Assembly (NCBI GenBank): GCA_035325905.1
Contig: DAOKYY010000054.1
Span: forward strand, 1-23,933
Reading direction: 5' to 3'
DNA length: 23,933 bases
Source: DYGX01 sp035325905
GTDB taxonomy: Bacteria > Chloroflexota > Anaerolineae > Aggregatilineales > Aggregatilineaceae
How positions within the stretch are numbered: the stretch's first letter is position 1; every line of letters starts with the position of its first letter. Shown here piece by piece: positions 8,453-15,439 of this stretch. Made by a program: the position numbers and the translations under genes. The notes under the pieces are model-generated. The model was not told the origin of the DNA, searched no databases, and worked only from the letters and a program-made list of their open reading frames with translations.

Positions 8453-11022
8453 TCCCGGACTGGCTCGCGCCGATGATCGCGCTCGCGCCGCTGGCGGCCT
8501 GGATATTCCTGGGCGCCGGCCTGCCCTGGGCGCTGGCGCTGCTGCCGCGCGGCCTGTGGCATGAGCGGGCGGTCGTGCTGGCGGTCGGGATGGCGCTGGG
8601 GCCGCTCGGTTACACGGCGGCGATGGCGGCGCTCGGCGCGGCGGGCGCGCTGCGTCTCGGCCCGACGCTGGCCGCGTCCGCGCTGGTCGCCCTGCCCGGC
8701 ATGGGAATCACGCTCTGGCGCTGGCGGCGCGGGCGGCCCGAAGCGCCTGTCCCGCTGCGGGACGCGGATCGGCGCTGGGGCGCGGCGGAATGGCTGATCC
8801 TGGCCGCGATCGCGCTGGTCTTCGTCGCGACGGTCGCGGTCATCGCCTACTGGCCGTTCCTGGCCTACGATCCGCAGTGGGTCTACGCCTACAACGCCCG
8901 GCTGTTCGTGCTGGATGAAGCCATCCCGGACGGCCTCGGCTATTACCCGCCGCACCTGTCGCTGAGCTACACGACGTTTCAACAGGCGTGGAGCGCGCTC
9001 GGCGGCGACGCGATCGACGACCACGCCGCGCGCGCCGTGCTGCCCTGGTACCACGCGGCGCTGGCGCTGATGGCCTACACGCTGGGACGGCTGGCATTCC
9101 GCTCGCGGCGAGTGGGCCTGCTGACGGCGGCGATCTGGACGCTGTATCCGCATAGCGCGGCCTGGGCCGGGGCGGGCGATCTCGAAGCGCCGCTGACGCT
9201 CTACCTGACCGGCGCGAGCGCGTTTTTCATCGAGGCGTGGCGCGGCGGGCGGGCGCGCGAGGCGGCGCTGAGCGGCGTGCTGCTTGGCGGCGCGCTGTGG
9301 ACCAAGCCGACCGCCGGGGCCTGGGCGCTCGGCGTGGCGCTGGCGATCGCAGGCTGGGCGCTGATCACACGGCTGAAGTGGGCGGCGCTGTGGCCGAAGC
9401 TGCGCGTCGCGCTGATCACGGGGCTGGCGAGCGCCCCGCTCGGCGGCGCGTGGTACATCCGCAACCTGCTGCTCGGCCACGAGGCGGTCACGTTTCCGGC
9501 GGATTACTGGCACGGCTTCGCGCAACGGTCCGGGCAGGAGCTGGGCTGGCCGATCCTGCTGGCGCTGCTGGCGGCGGGCGGGCTGATGATCGGGCGCGCG
9601 GCGCGGCAGGGCGAGCGGCGCTTTCCGCGCTGGCTGCCGTTGCTGGCGGCGGGCTTGCTGCTGATCGGGGCGCTGCCGAGCGCGCTGGATGTCGAGCGCG
9701 TGACGCAGGGCAACGCGCTGCGCGAGCTATGGCGCTGGCTGCGCGGCGACCTGACCGCGCGCGGCGCGCTGAGCTTGCCTGAGACGCTGCTGGTGATCGC
9801 GGGCGCGGGACTGCTGGTCGCGTCGGGCTTGGACGCTTGGCGCGGCTGGCCGCGCGCCCGGCGCGAGACGGTTTTGCTGTTGTGGGCGCTGGCCCTGCCC
9901 TACGGCGTCGTCTGGTTCTTCAACTACTCGTACCACTACCGGCTGAGCTTCGCGATTGTGCCCCTGCTGGCGGTCCAGGCGGCGGCGCTGATCGACGGCT
10001 GGCTGTGGCCCTGGCTGGCGGGGCGGCGGGCAGGGCGGCTGGCGGGCGGGCTGGCGCTCGCGGCGATCACGGCGCTGGCGGTTGCGGCGGCGGTCGAGTT
10101 CAGCGCGCGGCCCTGGCTGGACGGCAGCCTGCGCGACGACCGCGCCAAGTACGACGCGGGCAACCCGGCGCTGATGGTCGTCGTGCACATGCTTGAGGAC
10201 TACGCCGCCGAGCATGGCGAGCCGGTCGTCGTCGCGCCGGGCGAGGAGCGCCTGCCGTTCTACTTCCCGACGTGGGACATCCGCACCAGCCGCGCGCTCG
10301 ACGCGCTGCCGGTACGGCTTGAAGACCTGGAAGGCGCGGACCTCTACCTCGCCGGGTCGGTGTCGGACTTCCTGATGCAGCAGGCGGGGAAATGGCCGAA
10401 CTCGCTCACGGCGGACGCGGCGGTCGCCGTCGCCTATCACCGCGTGGGCGCGTCCGGGCCGGATGGCGCGCCGTGGCCGACCGTGCTGGAGCCGATCCCG
10501 CTCAGCCCGGATGGCTCGCTGCCGGTCGATGATGGCAATTTCCGCTTCAACGCCTTCACCATCCACCCGGAAGCGCGCGCAACACCGATGCAGCCGGGCG
10601 GGCGCGTGGCCGAGCGCGTGCTGTTCGGAGACTTCGCCGAGTTCATCGGCTATGACATGAGCAACCTGGCCTGGACGCGCGGCCAGCGCATCATCCTGAC
10701 GCTCTACTGGCGCCCGACCGCGAGCGCCCCGCCGCCGCGCGATTACAGCATCTTCATCCACTTGCTGGATCAGGACGGGGACCGGCTGACCGGCTGGGAC
10801 GGCGTCCCGCTGCAAGGCGCGTACCCGACGCGCTTCTGGCGCCCCGGCGAATCACTGCTCGATTACTGGATTCTGCCAGTTCCCGAAGACATCCCGGCGG
10901 GCACGGCGGCGCTGCGGATCGGCATCTATGACCCAATTGAGGGCGGGCGGCTGCCGGTCACGGTCGGCGGCGAGCCGGCCGGCGACGGGCTGGTGCTGCG
11001 CCGCGATATCGAGGTGAAGTGA
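8449..11022 (+). CDS. GT39/PMT-like membrane glycosyltransferase with C-terminal beta-sandwich domain
   Basis: This 857-residue protein has two parts. Residues 1-560 are a polytopic membrane region. It has an N-terminal helix block, then the first outer loop YWPFLAYDPQWVYAYNARLF (D141 at the acidic site) and the inner loop LLGGALWTKPTAGAWALG, again as in the two upstream proteins. Residues about 650-857 form an outside domain of predicted beta strands (RIILTLYWRP, DYSIFIHLLDQDGDRLTGWDG, YPTRFWRPGESLLDYWILPVPEDIPAGTAALRIGIYDP). I know this pattern from C-termini of large membrane proteins of Chloroflexota, where its role is unclear. The ATG overlaps the previous stop (ATGA). The three proteins share the same loop logic but differ greatly in length, so they are diverged paralogues probably working in one glycosylation pathway. 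Confidence 0.8.
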   Translation: MIPDWLAPMIALAPLAAWIFLGAGLPWALALLPRGLWHERAVVLAVGMALGPLGYTAAMAALGAAGALRLGPTLAASALVALPGMGITLWRWRRGRPEAPVPLRDADRRWGAAEWLILAAIALVFVATVAVIAYWPFLAYDPQWVYAYNARLFVLDEAIPDGLGYYPPHLSLSYTTFQQAWSALGGDAIDDHAARAVLPWYHAALALMAYTLGRLAFRSRRVGLLTAAIWTLYPHSAAWAGAGDLEAPLTLYLTGASAFFIEAWRGGRAREAALSGVLLGGALWTKPTAGAWALGVALAIAGWALITRLKWAALWPKLRVALITGLASAPLGGAWYIRNLLLGHEAVTFPADYWHGFAQRSGQELGWPILLALLAAGGLMIGRAARQGERRFPRWLPLLAAGLLLIGALPSALDVERVTQGNALRELWRWLRGDLTARGALSLPETLLVIAGAGLLVASGLDAWRGWPRARRETVLLLWALALPYGVVWFFNYSYHYRLSFAIVPLLAVQAAALIDGWLWPWLAGRRAGRLAGGLALAAITALAVAAAVEFSARPWLDGSLRDDRAKYDAGNPALMVVVHMLEDYAAEHGEPVVVAPGEERLPFYFPTWDIRTSRALDALPVRLEDLEGADLYLAGSVSDFLMQQAGKWPNSLTADAAVAVAYHRVGASGPDGAPWPTVLEPIPLSPDGSLPVDDGNFRFNAFTIHPEARATPMQPGGRVAERVLFGDFAEFIGYDMSNLAWTRGQRIILTLYWRPTASAPPPRDYSIFIHLLDQDGDRLTGWDGVPLQGAYPTRFWRPGESLLDYWILPVPEDIPAGTAALRIGIYDPIEGGRLPVTVGGEPAGDGLVLRRDIEVK

Positions 11023-11045
11023 CCCGCCGCGCGGGCGCGTGTCAC
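11019..11045. terminator. Candidate bidirectional terminator hairpin between convergent genes
   Basis: The outer arms GTGAC (11019-11023) and GTCAC (11041-11045) enclose inner arms CCCGC (11023-11027) and GCGGG (11031-11035), which share one base with the outer left arm. The hairpin overlaps the stop of the third glycosyltransferase and the end of the convergent HTH-CHAD gene. There is no T-run, so the call rests on the stem and position only. Confidence 0.35.
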
Positions 11046-12307
11046 AGCGCCGCAACCGCCAGCGCGAGGTCGCGCCGCAGCCCCTCGTCCAGAAAGCTCG
11101 CCCAGGCATCGGGGAAGGCGTCTTGCAGGCGCTGCCGTTCCTGCACCTGCGCCGCGAGGTAGTCGTAGACCCCGCCGAGGTCCGGCCGGGCGAAGCCTGG
11201 CGTGCCGCTGTAGGCCGCCTCGTGCTCGTCCAGCAGCGCGGCGATCTCCAGCGCGGCCACGTCGGCGTCGTGCAGGTCGCCCAGGTGATCCTGCATCCGC
11301 TTGATCTCCTTGATGACCCGCTTCGCCTCTGGCCCCAGCACCTCTTCGAAGAACTCCAGCGTGTAGCGCAGGCGCTTGAACTCGATTCGCAGCGCGTGCA
11401 GCGTGGCGACCGGGGCGCCCGCCACGACCGGCTCGTAGGCGCGGACCTGGGCGATGTGTGCCGCGATCAGCACCGGCGCGACATGGCGCACTTCGCGCGG
11501 GGCGGGGCTGTCCGGCGCAGGCTGCGGCGCAACTCCAGCGGCGGGCGTGCGCAGGAACCGATCAAAATGCTTGACGAAGCGGGCGAACCGCTTGCTCTCC
11601 AGTTCCGCGATCAGGTGGTCGCGCGCCTCGCTGCGCCGGGTTTCCCACAACGTCAGCAGCGCGCTAAGGTCCGCGCCGTGATGCTCGCCTGCGTAGCGCC
11701 ACGCCTTGTCCAGCGCCACGTCGAGATCGCGCACCGCGCCGAGCGACCCGCCGATGGCGCGTAGCTCGTCGCGGAAGGGCCGGATCGCCTTCGGCGTGTA
11801 GGCGAATTTGAACAGGCGAAAGGCGCTGCGCATCCGGCGCGTGGCGACCCGCATATCGTGCAGAGCCTCGATGTCCTCGCCCAGGCGCGTGCCCGGCTCG
11901 TGGAGCAGCATCCGCTCGAAGTGGTAGAGCAGCACCTTGCGCCCGGCCTCGGCCAGCGGGTCGTCAGGGAGCACGCCGACCGTCTCGCGCAGTTCCAGCG
12001 GCAGGCGCGGCGCGGTCACGCCGGGAATCGGCGCTGGCGCCTGGTCCGGCCCGGTCGCGCTCGGCAGGTCGCCGCTGGACGCTTCGTCGCCGGGCGGCGC
12101 GAACAGGCCGAGGCGGTCGCGCTGCCACGCGCGGCGCCAGCGCCAGACCGTGCTTTTGCTGACCTGGATCGCGGCGGCGATCGCTCCGGCGTCGCGCCCT
12201 TCGTAGGTCATCAGGATGGCCTGGGCGCGCCGCGCCTCGGCGGGCTGGCCCTCGTCGCGGAGTTGTGCGAGGCGATCCTGTTCGCGCGGGGAGAGAGGTG
12301 CGATCAT
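11042..12307 (-). CDS. HTH-CHAD fusion protein (DNA-binding-like domain plus polyphosphate-associated CHAD domain)
   Basis: This 421-residue protein is predicted to be soluble. Residues 5-68 form a homeodomain-like helix-turn-helix of the type seen at the start of transposases and regulators (RRAQAILMTYEGRDAGAIAA, then VSKSTVWRWRRAWQRD). A Pro/Ala-rich linker (70-105) leads to a CHAD domain (about 112-415), an alpha-helical fold with conserved histidines and basic residues that in other proteins binds polyphosphate. The diagnostic motifs are ALHDMRVATRRMRSAFRLF (H150, R153, R157, R158, R160) and its second-half counterpart LHALRIEFKRLRYTLEFFEE. Near the C-terminus is MQDHLGDLHDADVA. The ribosome site is AGGAGC, 4 bp before the ATG. 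It is divergent from the HD-domain gene. The HTH-CHAD combination is unusual; no CYTH (triphosphatase) domain is fused or adjacent. Confidence 0.85.
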   Translation of the reverse strand: MIAPLSPREQDRLAQLRDEGQPAEARRAQAILMTYEGRDAGAIAAAIQVSKSTVWRWRRAWQRDRLGLFAPPGDEASSGDLPSATGPDQAPAPIPGVTAPRLPLELRETVGVLPDDPLAEAGRKVLLYHFERMLLHEPGTRLGEDIEALHDMRVATRRMRSAFRLFKFAYTPKAIRPFRDELRAIGGSLGAVRDLDVALDKAWRYAGEHHGADLSALLTLWETRRSEARDHLIAELESKRFARFVKHFDRFLRTPAAGVAPQPAPDSPAPREVRHVAPVLIAAHIAQVRAYEPVVAGAPVATLHALRIEFKRLRYTLEFFEEVLGPEAKRVIKEIKRMQDHLGDLHDADVAALEIAALLDEHEAAYSGTPGFARPDLGGVYDYLAAQVQERQRLQDAFPDAWASFLDEGLRRDLALAVAAL

Positions 12308-12408
12308 GGGCGCTCCTGCCAGGCGGGCGGGCGAGATGTTTCGTGAACGGAGCCTCTAGTGTAACATGATCGGGCAGGTCTTCGCATCGAGACGACGACG
12401 AGGCGGCC

Positions 12409-13161
12409 ATGAGCGACGAGACGCGAAATTCAACCGGGCGGGATGCAGTGCTGGCGCTGCTGACCCGGCTGCTGGTCGGCGCCGAGCGGCGAATGGACAC
12501 CCTCGGCGATTGGGTGGACGTGCTGCTGGACGACACGGCGTCGCCGCTGGCGCAGCGGTTCGTCAATCAGTTGGGCGACGAGTGGTACGACCCGACGCCG
12601 CCGGACGCCTTCTGCGAACAGGTGGCCGAGCACGTCCGCCGCCACCTGGCAGGCTGGCACCCCGGCTGGCCGCACCTGTGGGCGCACGTGCTGCGCGTGA
12701 CCGGGGTCGCGCTGGCGCTGGCCGAGGATGAAGGGCTGCCGCCCGAAGAAGCCTACCTGCTCAGCCTCTGCCACGATGTCGCCAAGCTGGACGAGCTGCG
12801 CACCAGCCAGCCGCATGAAGAGCTGGGCGCATCCTTCGCCGGGCGCGTGCTGCGCGGCTACCTGCCGCCCGACCGCATCGCGGCGATCCAGGCGGCGATC
12901 CTCAAGGAAGACGACGGCGACGCGCTGGGCGACATCCTGCACGACGCCGACAAGCTCGACAAGATCGGCGCGACCGGCGTGGTGCGCCGCGTCTCGACCG
13001 ACACGCGCCCGATCTGGCTCAGCTCGGCGCTGTGGCGGGTGGGCGACGACCAGGCGCGTTTTCCGCCGATGCATTTCGATCTGAGCCGCGACCTGGCCGC
13101 CAGCAAGCGCGCTTTCCTGCGCTGGTTCCTGCCGCTGGCGGAAGACGCGCTCGACCACTGA
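12409..13161 (+). CDS. HD-domain metal-dependent phosphohydrolase
   Basis: This 250-residue soluble protein has the HD superfamily metal site: H93 in HLWAHVLRV, the H122-D123 pair in SLCHDVAKLDEL, and D179 in ILHDADKLDKIG. Such proteins hydrolyse phosphomonoesters, phosphodiesters or nucleotides; the substrate here is unknown. The N-terminal 85 residues are helical and without a clear family. The C-terminal 50 residues (PIWLSSALWRVGDDQARFPP, HFDLSRDLAASKRAFLRW) probably complete the helical bundle. Only a weak ribosome site (GAGGCGG) precedes the ATG at 12409. It is divergent from the HTH-CHAD gene with about 100 bp between starts, so the two may share control. I saw no convincing promoter pair in that spacer. 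Confidence 0.8.
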   Translation: MSDETRNSTGRDAVLALLTRLLVGAERRMDTLGDWVDVLLDDTASPLAQRFVNQLGDEWYDPTPPDAFCEQVAEHVRRHLAGWHPGWPHLWAHVLRVTGVALALAEDEGLPPEEAYLLSLCHDVAKLDELRTSQPHEELGASFAGRVLRGYLPPDRIAAIQAAILKEDDGDALGDILHDADKLDKIGATGVVRRVSTDTRPIWLSSALWRVGDDQARFPPMHFDLSRDLAASKRAFLRWFLPLAEDALDH

Positions 13162-13179
13162 GCGCGGCTCCGCGTCATA

Positions 13180-13208
13180 TTGGCGGCGTGGGTGATTTCC
13201 AGTATGCT
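13180..13208 (+). promoter_or_regulatory. Promoter of the small membrane protein gene at 13244
   Basis: A -35 box TTGGCG (13180-13185) and a -10 box TATGCT (13203-13208) are 17 bp apart, the ideal spacing for the housekeeping sigma factor. Transcription would start near 13215. This rules out an upstream in-frame ATG at 13208, which lies on the -10 box, and supports the start at 13244. Confidence 0.6.
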
Positions 13209-13243
13209 TGAATCGGATCGTGCGAACGTGTGGGAGGTCCGGG

Positions 13244-13465
13244 ATGGCCGATAACCGGCTCAACAGTATTGACGAGCTGCGCCGCCAGGCGTTGGAAGAA
13301 GAGATCGTCGTCGAGAGCTACGAGACGTATTTGGAGCACGCGCGCAGCGACCGCCTGTTCGGCATGACGGCGGCGGAGCGCATGTTTGTGTCGATTGGCT
13401 GCTTCCTCGTGACCAGCCTGGCAGGCTTCTTGCTGCTGCTCGTCATGGGCAAGATCGTCATCTAG
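13244..13465 (+). CDS. Small single-span membrane protein of unknown function
   Basis: This 73-residue protein has a charged, helical N-terminal half (SIDELRRQALEEEIVVESYETYLEHA) that could form a short amphipathic helix or coiled coil. One hydrophobic segment follows (about 48-70, MFVSIGCFLVTSLAGFLLLLVM) with a very short tail, so it is probably tail-anchored with the bulk in the cytoplasm. GGGAGG lies 6 bp before the ATG and a good promoter lies upstream (13180-13208). The AI-2E type permease gene begins just after its stop, so the two are probably co-transcribed and this may be a small accessory subunit. I do not recognise the family. Confidence 0.7.
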   Translation: MADNRLNSIDELRRQALEEEIVVESYETYLEHARSDRLFGMTAAERMFVSIGCFLVTSLAGFLLLLVMGKIVI

Positions 13466-13478
13466 CGGGCCTCCGCCT

Positions 13479-14861
13479 GTGTCCATGCCTCCTCCCATGA
13501 ACCGGCAACCGATTCTGTTCGGCCGCATGTCGCTGGCCGAATGGGTGATGCGCGTCGCGTTTGCGGTCCTGGTCGTGGTGCTGTTCATCGGCCTGTGGTC
13601 GGTGCGCAACGCCGTCATGCAGATTTTCCTGGCGGTGATCGTCGCGCTGGCGCTGCAAGGGCCGATCCACCGTTTCGAGCGCATGGGGCTGCCGCGCGGC
13701 GTCGCCCTCTTGCTGACGCTGGTGCTTGTCCTGGTGATCGGCGGTTTGCTGGGCGTGCTGCTGGTCTCGACCGTGGTCGAGCAGGTGCAAGAGCTGGTCG
13801 ACCAGCTTCCCGACACGTTTGATCAGGTGCGGGCCGAGTACGATCGCCTGTCGAACGAGCATGGCGTCCTGCCGGAGATCGATTGGGACGCGCTGATGGA
13901 AGGCCAGAGCGAGGACTGGCTGTCCAAGCAGGTCGGCGCGATCTCCGGTCGGATTTTCCCGTTCGTGTCGGGCGTTGGCGGGTTGATCGCCAACTTTTTG
14001 TTTATTCTTTTCATCGCCCTCTTCTTCGTGGGCGACCCGACCAACTATCTCGACGGGACGCTGACGCTGGTGCCGCAGGGCTATCGCCCGCGCGCATTGG
14101 AAATCCTGGTCGAGCTGGCCGGGACGCTGCGCGCCTGGTTCGTCGGGCAGGTGATCTCGATGCTGACTGCCGGGGCGCTGATCACCTTCCTGAACGCCGT
14201 GATCATCAATATCCCCAGCCCGATTGCCCTGGGCGCGCTGTCGGGCATCATGGAGTTCGTCCCGAACTTCGGCGCGCTGGTCTCGGTGTCGGTCGCGATC
14301 CTGGTCACGCTGGCGGACGAGCCGGCGAAGATTCCGCTGGTGATCATCGGCTATCTCGTCGTCCAGCAGGTCCAGAGCAACCTGATCATGCCGCGCATCA
14401 TGCGCCGCCAGATCGATATGCCGGCGGCGGTCGTCTTGAGCGCGCAGGTCATCGCGGCGTCGCTGTTCGGGTTCATCGGGCTGCTGCTGGCGCTGCCGCT
14501 GGCTGTGCTGGTCAAGGTGCTGCTGCGCGAGCTGTACGTCTACGATTTCCTCAACTCGCGCACGGCGCGCGTGCTGACCCAGCGCCGGGCGGACGGGCGT
14601 GTCACGGCGGTCGTGGTCTCCGAGCCGTACCGCCCGGAGCAGCTATCGCCAGGGGAGGCGGCGCGCCTCCAGGCCGAGGGGTACGATCTGTTCGCCAATC
14701 AGCCAGGGCAAACGGTCGAGATTGTGACGCCGCCGTCGCCCGCGCTCGAGCAAGCGGCGCGCGGGCAACAGGCGATCTGGGTGGCGGTCTTTACGCTGGT
14801 TCTGGCGCAGGGGCTGGCGCTGATCCGCTCGCTGGTGTCCGGCAACGCCAAATCCGGCTAG
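13479..14861 (+). CDS. AI-2E family transporter (TqsA/PerM-like permease)
   Basis: This 460-residue polytopic membrane protein fits the AI-2E exporter family, whose members export small molecules or act as Na+/H+ antiporters. It has an N-terminal helix pair (about 19-60) and a further hydrophobic segment around 65-95. A soluble amphipathic stretch follows (VEQVQELVDQLPDTFDQVRAEYDRL). The conserved C-terminal core contains LRAWFVGQVISMLTAGALITF, GIMEFVPNFGALVSVSVAILV and VQQVQSNLIMPRIMRRQIDMPAAVVLSAQ. This last segment is the family signature. After the core there is a hydrophilic tail of about 90 residues and one extra hydrophobic helix near the end (AIWVAVFTLVLAQGLALIRSLV), which is an addition to the usual length. 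The start is uncertain: GTG 13479, ATG 13485 and ATG 13497 are all in frame and none has a clear ribosome site. Confidence 0.88.
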   Translation: MSMPPPMNRQPILFGRMSLAEWVMRVAFAVLVVVLFIGLWSVRNAVMQIFLAVIVALALQGPIHRFERMGLPRGVALLLTLVLVLVIGGLLGVLLVSTVVEQVQELVDQLPDTFDQVRAEYDRLSNEHGVLPEIDWDALMEGQSEDWLSKQVGAISGRIFPFVSGVGGLIANFLFILFIALFFVGDPTNYLDGTLTLVPQGYRPRALEILVELAGTLRAWFVGQVISMLTAGALITFLNAVIINIPSPIALGALSGIMEFVPNFGALVSVSVAILVTLADEPAKIPLVIIGYLVVQQVQSNLIMPRIMRRQIDMPAAVVLSAQVIAASLFGFIGLLLALPLAVLVKVLLRELYVYDFLNSRTARVLTQRRADGRVTAVVVSEPYRPEQLSPGEAARLQAEGYDLFANQPGQTVEIVTPPSPALEQAARGQQAIWVAVFTLVLAQGLALIRSLVSGNAKSG

Positions 14862-14869
14862 CTGGCCGG

Positions 14870-15256
14870 CTAGACCCGGACACGCCGCAGCAGGTAGTTC
14901 CACGCGTCGGTGGGATTGGTAAAGTACGCGATCGCGTCGCGCCGCGCCAGCGTGTGATGAATCAGGCTGGCGATCTGGTGCTGCTGGTTCCAGATGAACA
15001 CGACCGCCATCGGCGTGACGATCCGGCTGAGCGCCTCGACCAGGTTCGAGGCGCGCACGATGCTGACCGAGGTCGAGCAGCGCAGATCGAGCATCAACCC
15101 GGTCAGCGGCCCGCTCTCGTGCGCCATCTGCTCGACAAAATGAAGAAGCTGCTGGGTCAGCTGGGGCGAAAACTCGCCGTCCACCACCAGCTCGAGCAGC
15201 CCGTTCTGGTGTATCTGGCCTCGATAATTAACGGCGTCCCACTCCTGCTTGGTCAT
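14870..15256 (-). CDS. Small STAS-like alpha/beta protein
   Basis: This 128-residue soluble protein has alternating predicted strands and helices: GLLELVVDGEFSPQLTQQLLHFVEQMA, then GLMLDLRCSTSVSIVRASNLVEAL, then MAVVFIWNQQHQIASLIHHTL and a final AIAYFTNPTDAWNYLLRR. This order and the strand-then-helix layout with DLR at the strand end resemble STAS / anti-sigma-antagonist-like domains used in regulation. I see no sure phosphorylatable serine motif of SpoIIAA type, so the assignment is by pattern only. Upstream of the ATG is GGTGGGGGA. It faces the permease gene with 8 bp between the stop codons. It lies downstream of the penicillin-acylase-like gene on the same strand, but about 180 bp of AT-rich DNA separates them, so it is probably expressed on its own. 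Confidence 0.55.
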   Translation of the reverse strand: MTKQEWDAVNYRGQIHQNGLLELVVDGEFSPQLTQQLLHFVEQMAHESGPLTGLMLDLRCSTSVSIVRASNLVEALSRIVTPMAVVFIWNQQHQIASLIHHTLARRDAIAYFTNPTDAWNYLLRRVRV

Positions 15257-15439
15257 TCCCCCACCTCTATCGTGTTCGACCAGGCCCTGCGCGCGTGTGA
15301 ATGAAGGTAAAGGGATCGCTCAGGTCGCTATGGCACTGGCCTAACCTGATTATCCGGGGTAGAGATCAAAGCGGGATCAATCAGATATTAAGAATTGATA
15401 AAAATAGACGTATTCGTTAATTCTTTATACTTGTAAACT
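15257..15439. other. AT-rich intergenic island with short repeats
   Basis: This spacer between two minus-strand genes is strikingly AT-rich compared with everything around it, mostly from about 15340 to 15440. It contains GATCAA twice, 11 bp apart (15364-15369 and 15375-15380). It also has an inverted pair AAGAATT (15390-15396) and AATTCTT (15419-15425), and a GTAAACTTTAC palindrome (15433-15443) at the stop codon of the upstream gene. It probably holds the end signal of the penicillin-acylase-like gene and the control region of the STAS-like gene. I could not fix a convincing -35/-10 pair. Confidence 0.45.

Noticed and set aside
11042..12307. Transposase, suggested by the N-terminal helix-turn-helix
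   Set aside because: The rest of the protein is a clear CHAD domain with no DDE catalytic core, and there are no terminal repeats.
12308..12408. Divergent promoters in the CHAD/HD spacer (TAACAT on plus, TACACT on minus)
   Set aside because: The -10-like hexamers have no acceptable -35 partner at 16-18 bp.
14854..14873. Small hairpin CCGGC/GCCGG between the permease and STAS-like stops as a terminator
   Set aside because: A 5-bp stem without a T-run is too weak in GC-rich DNA to call.
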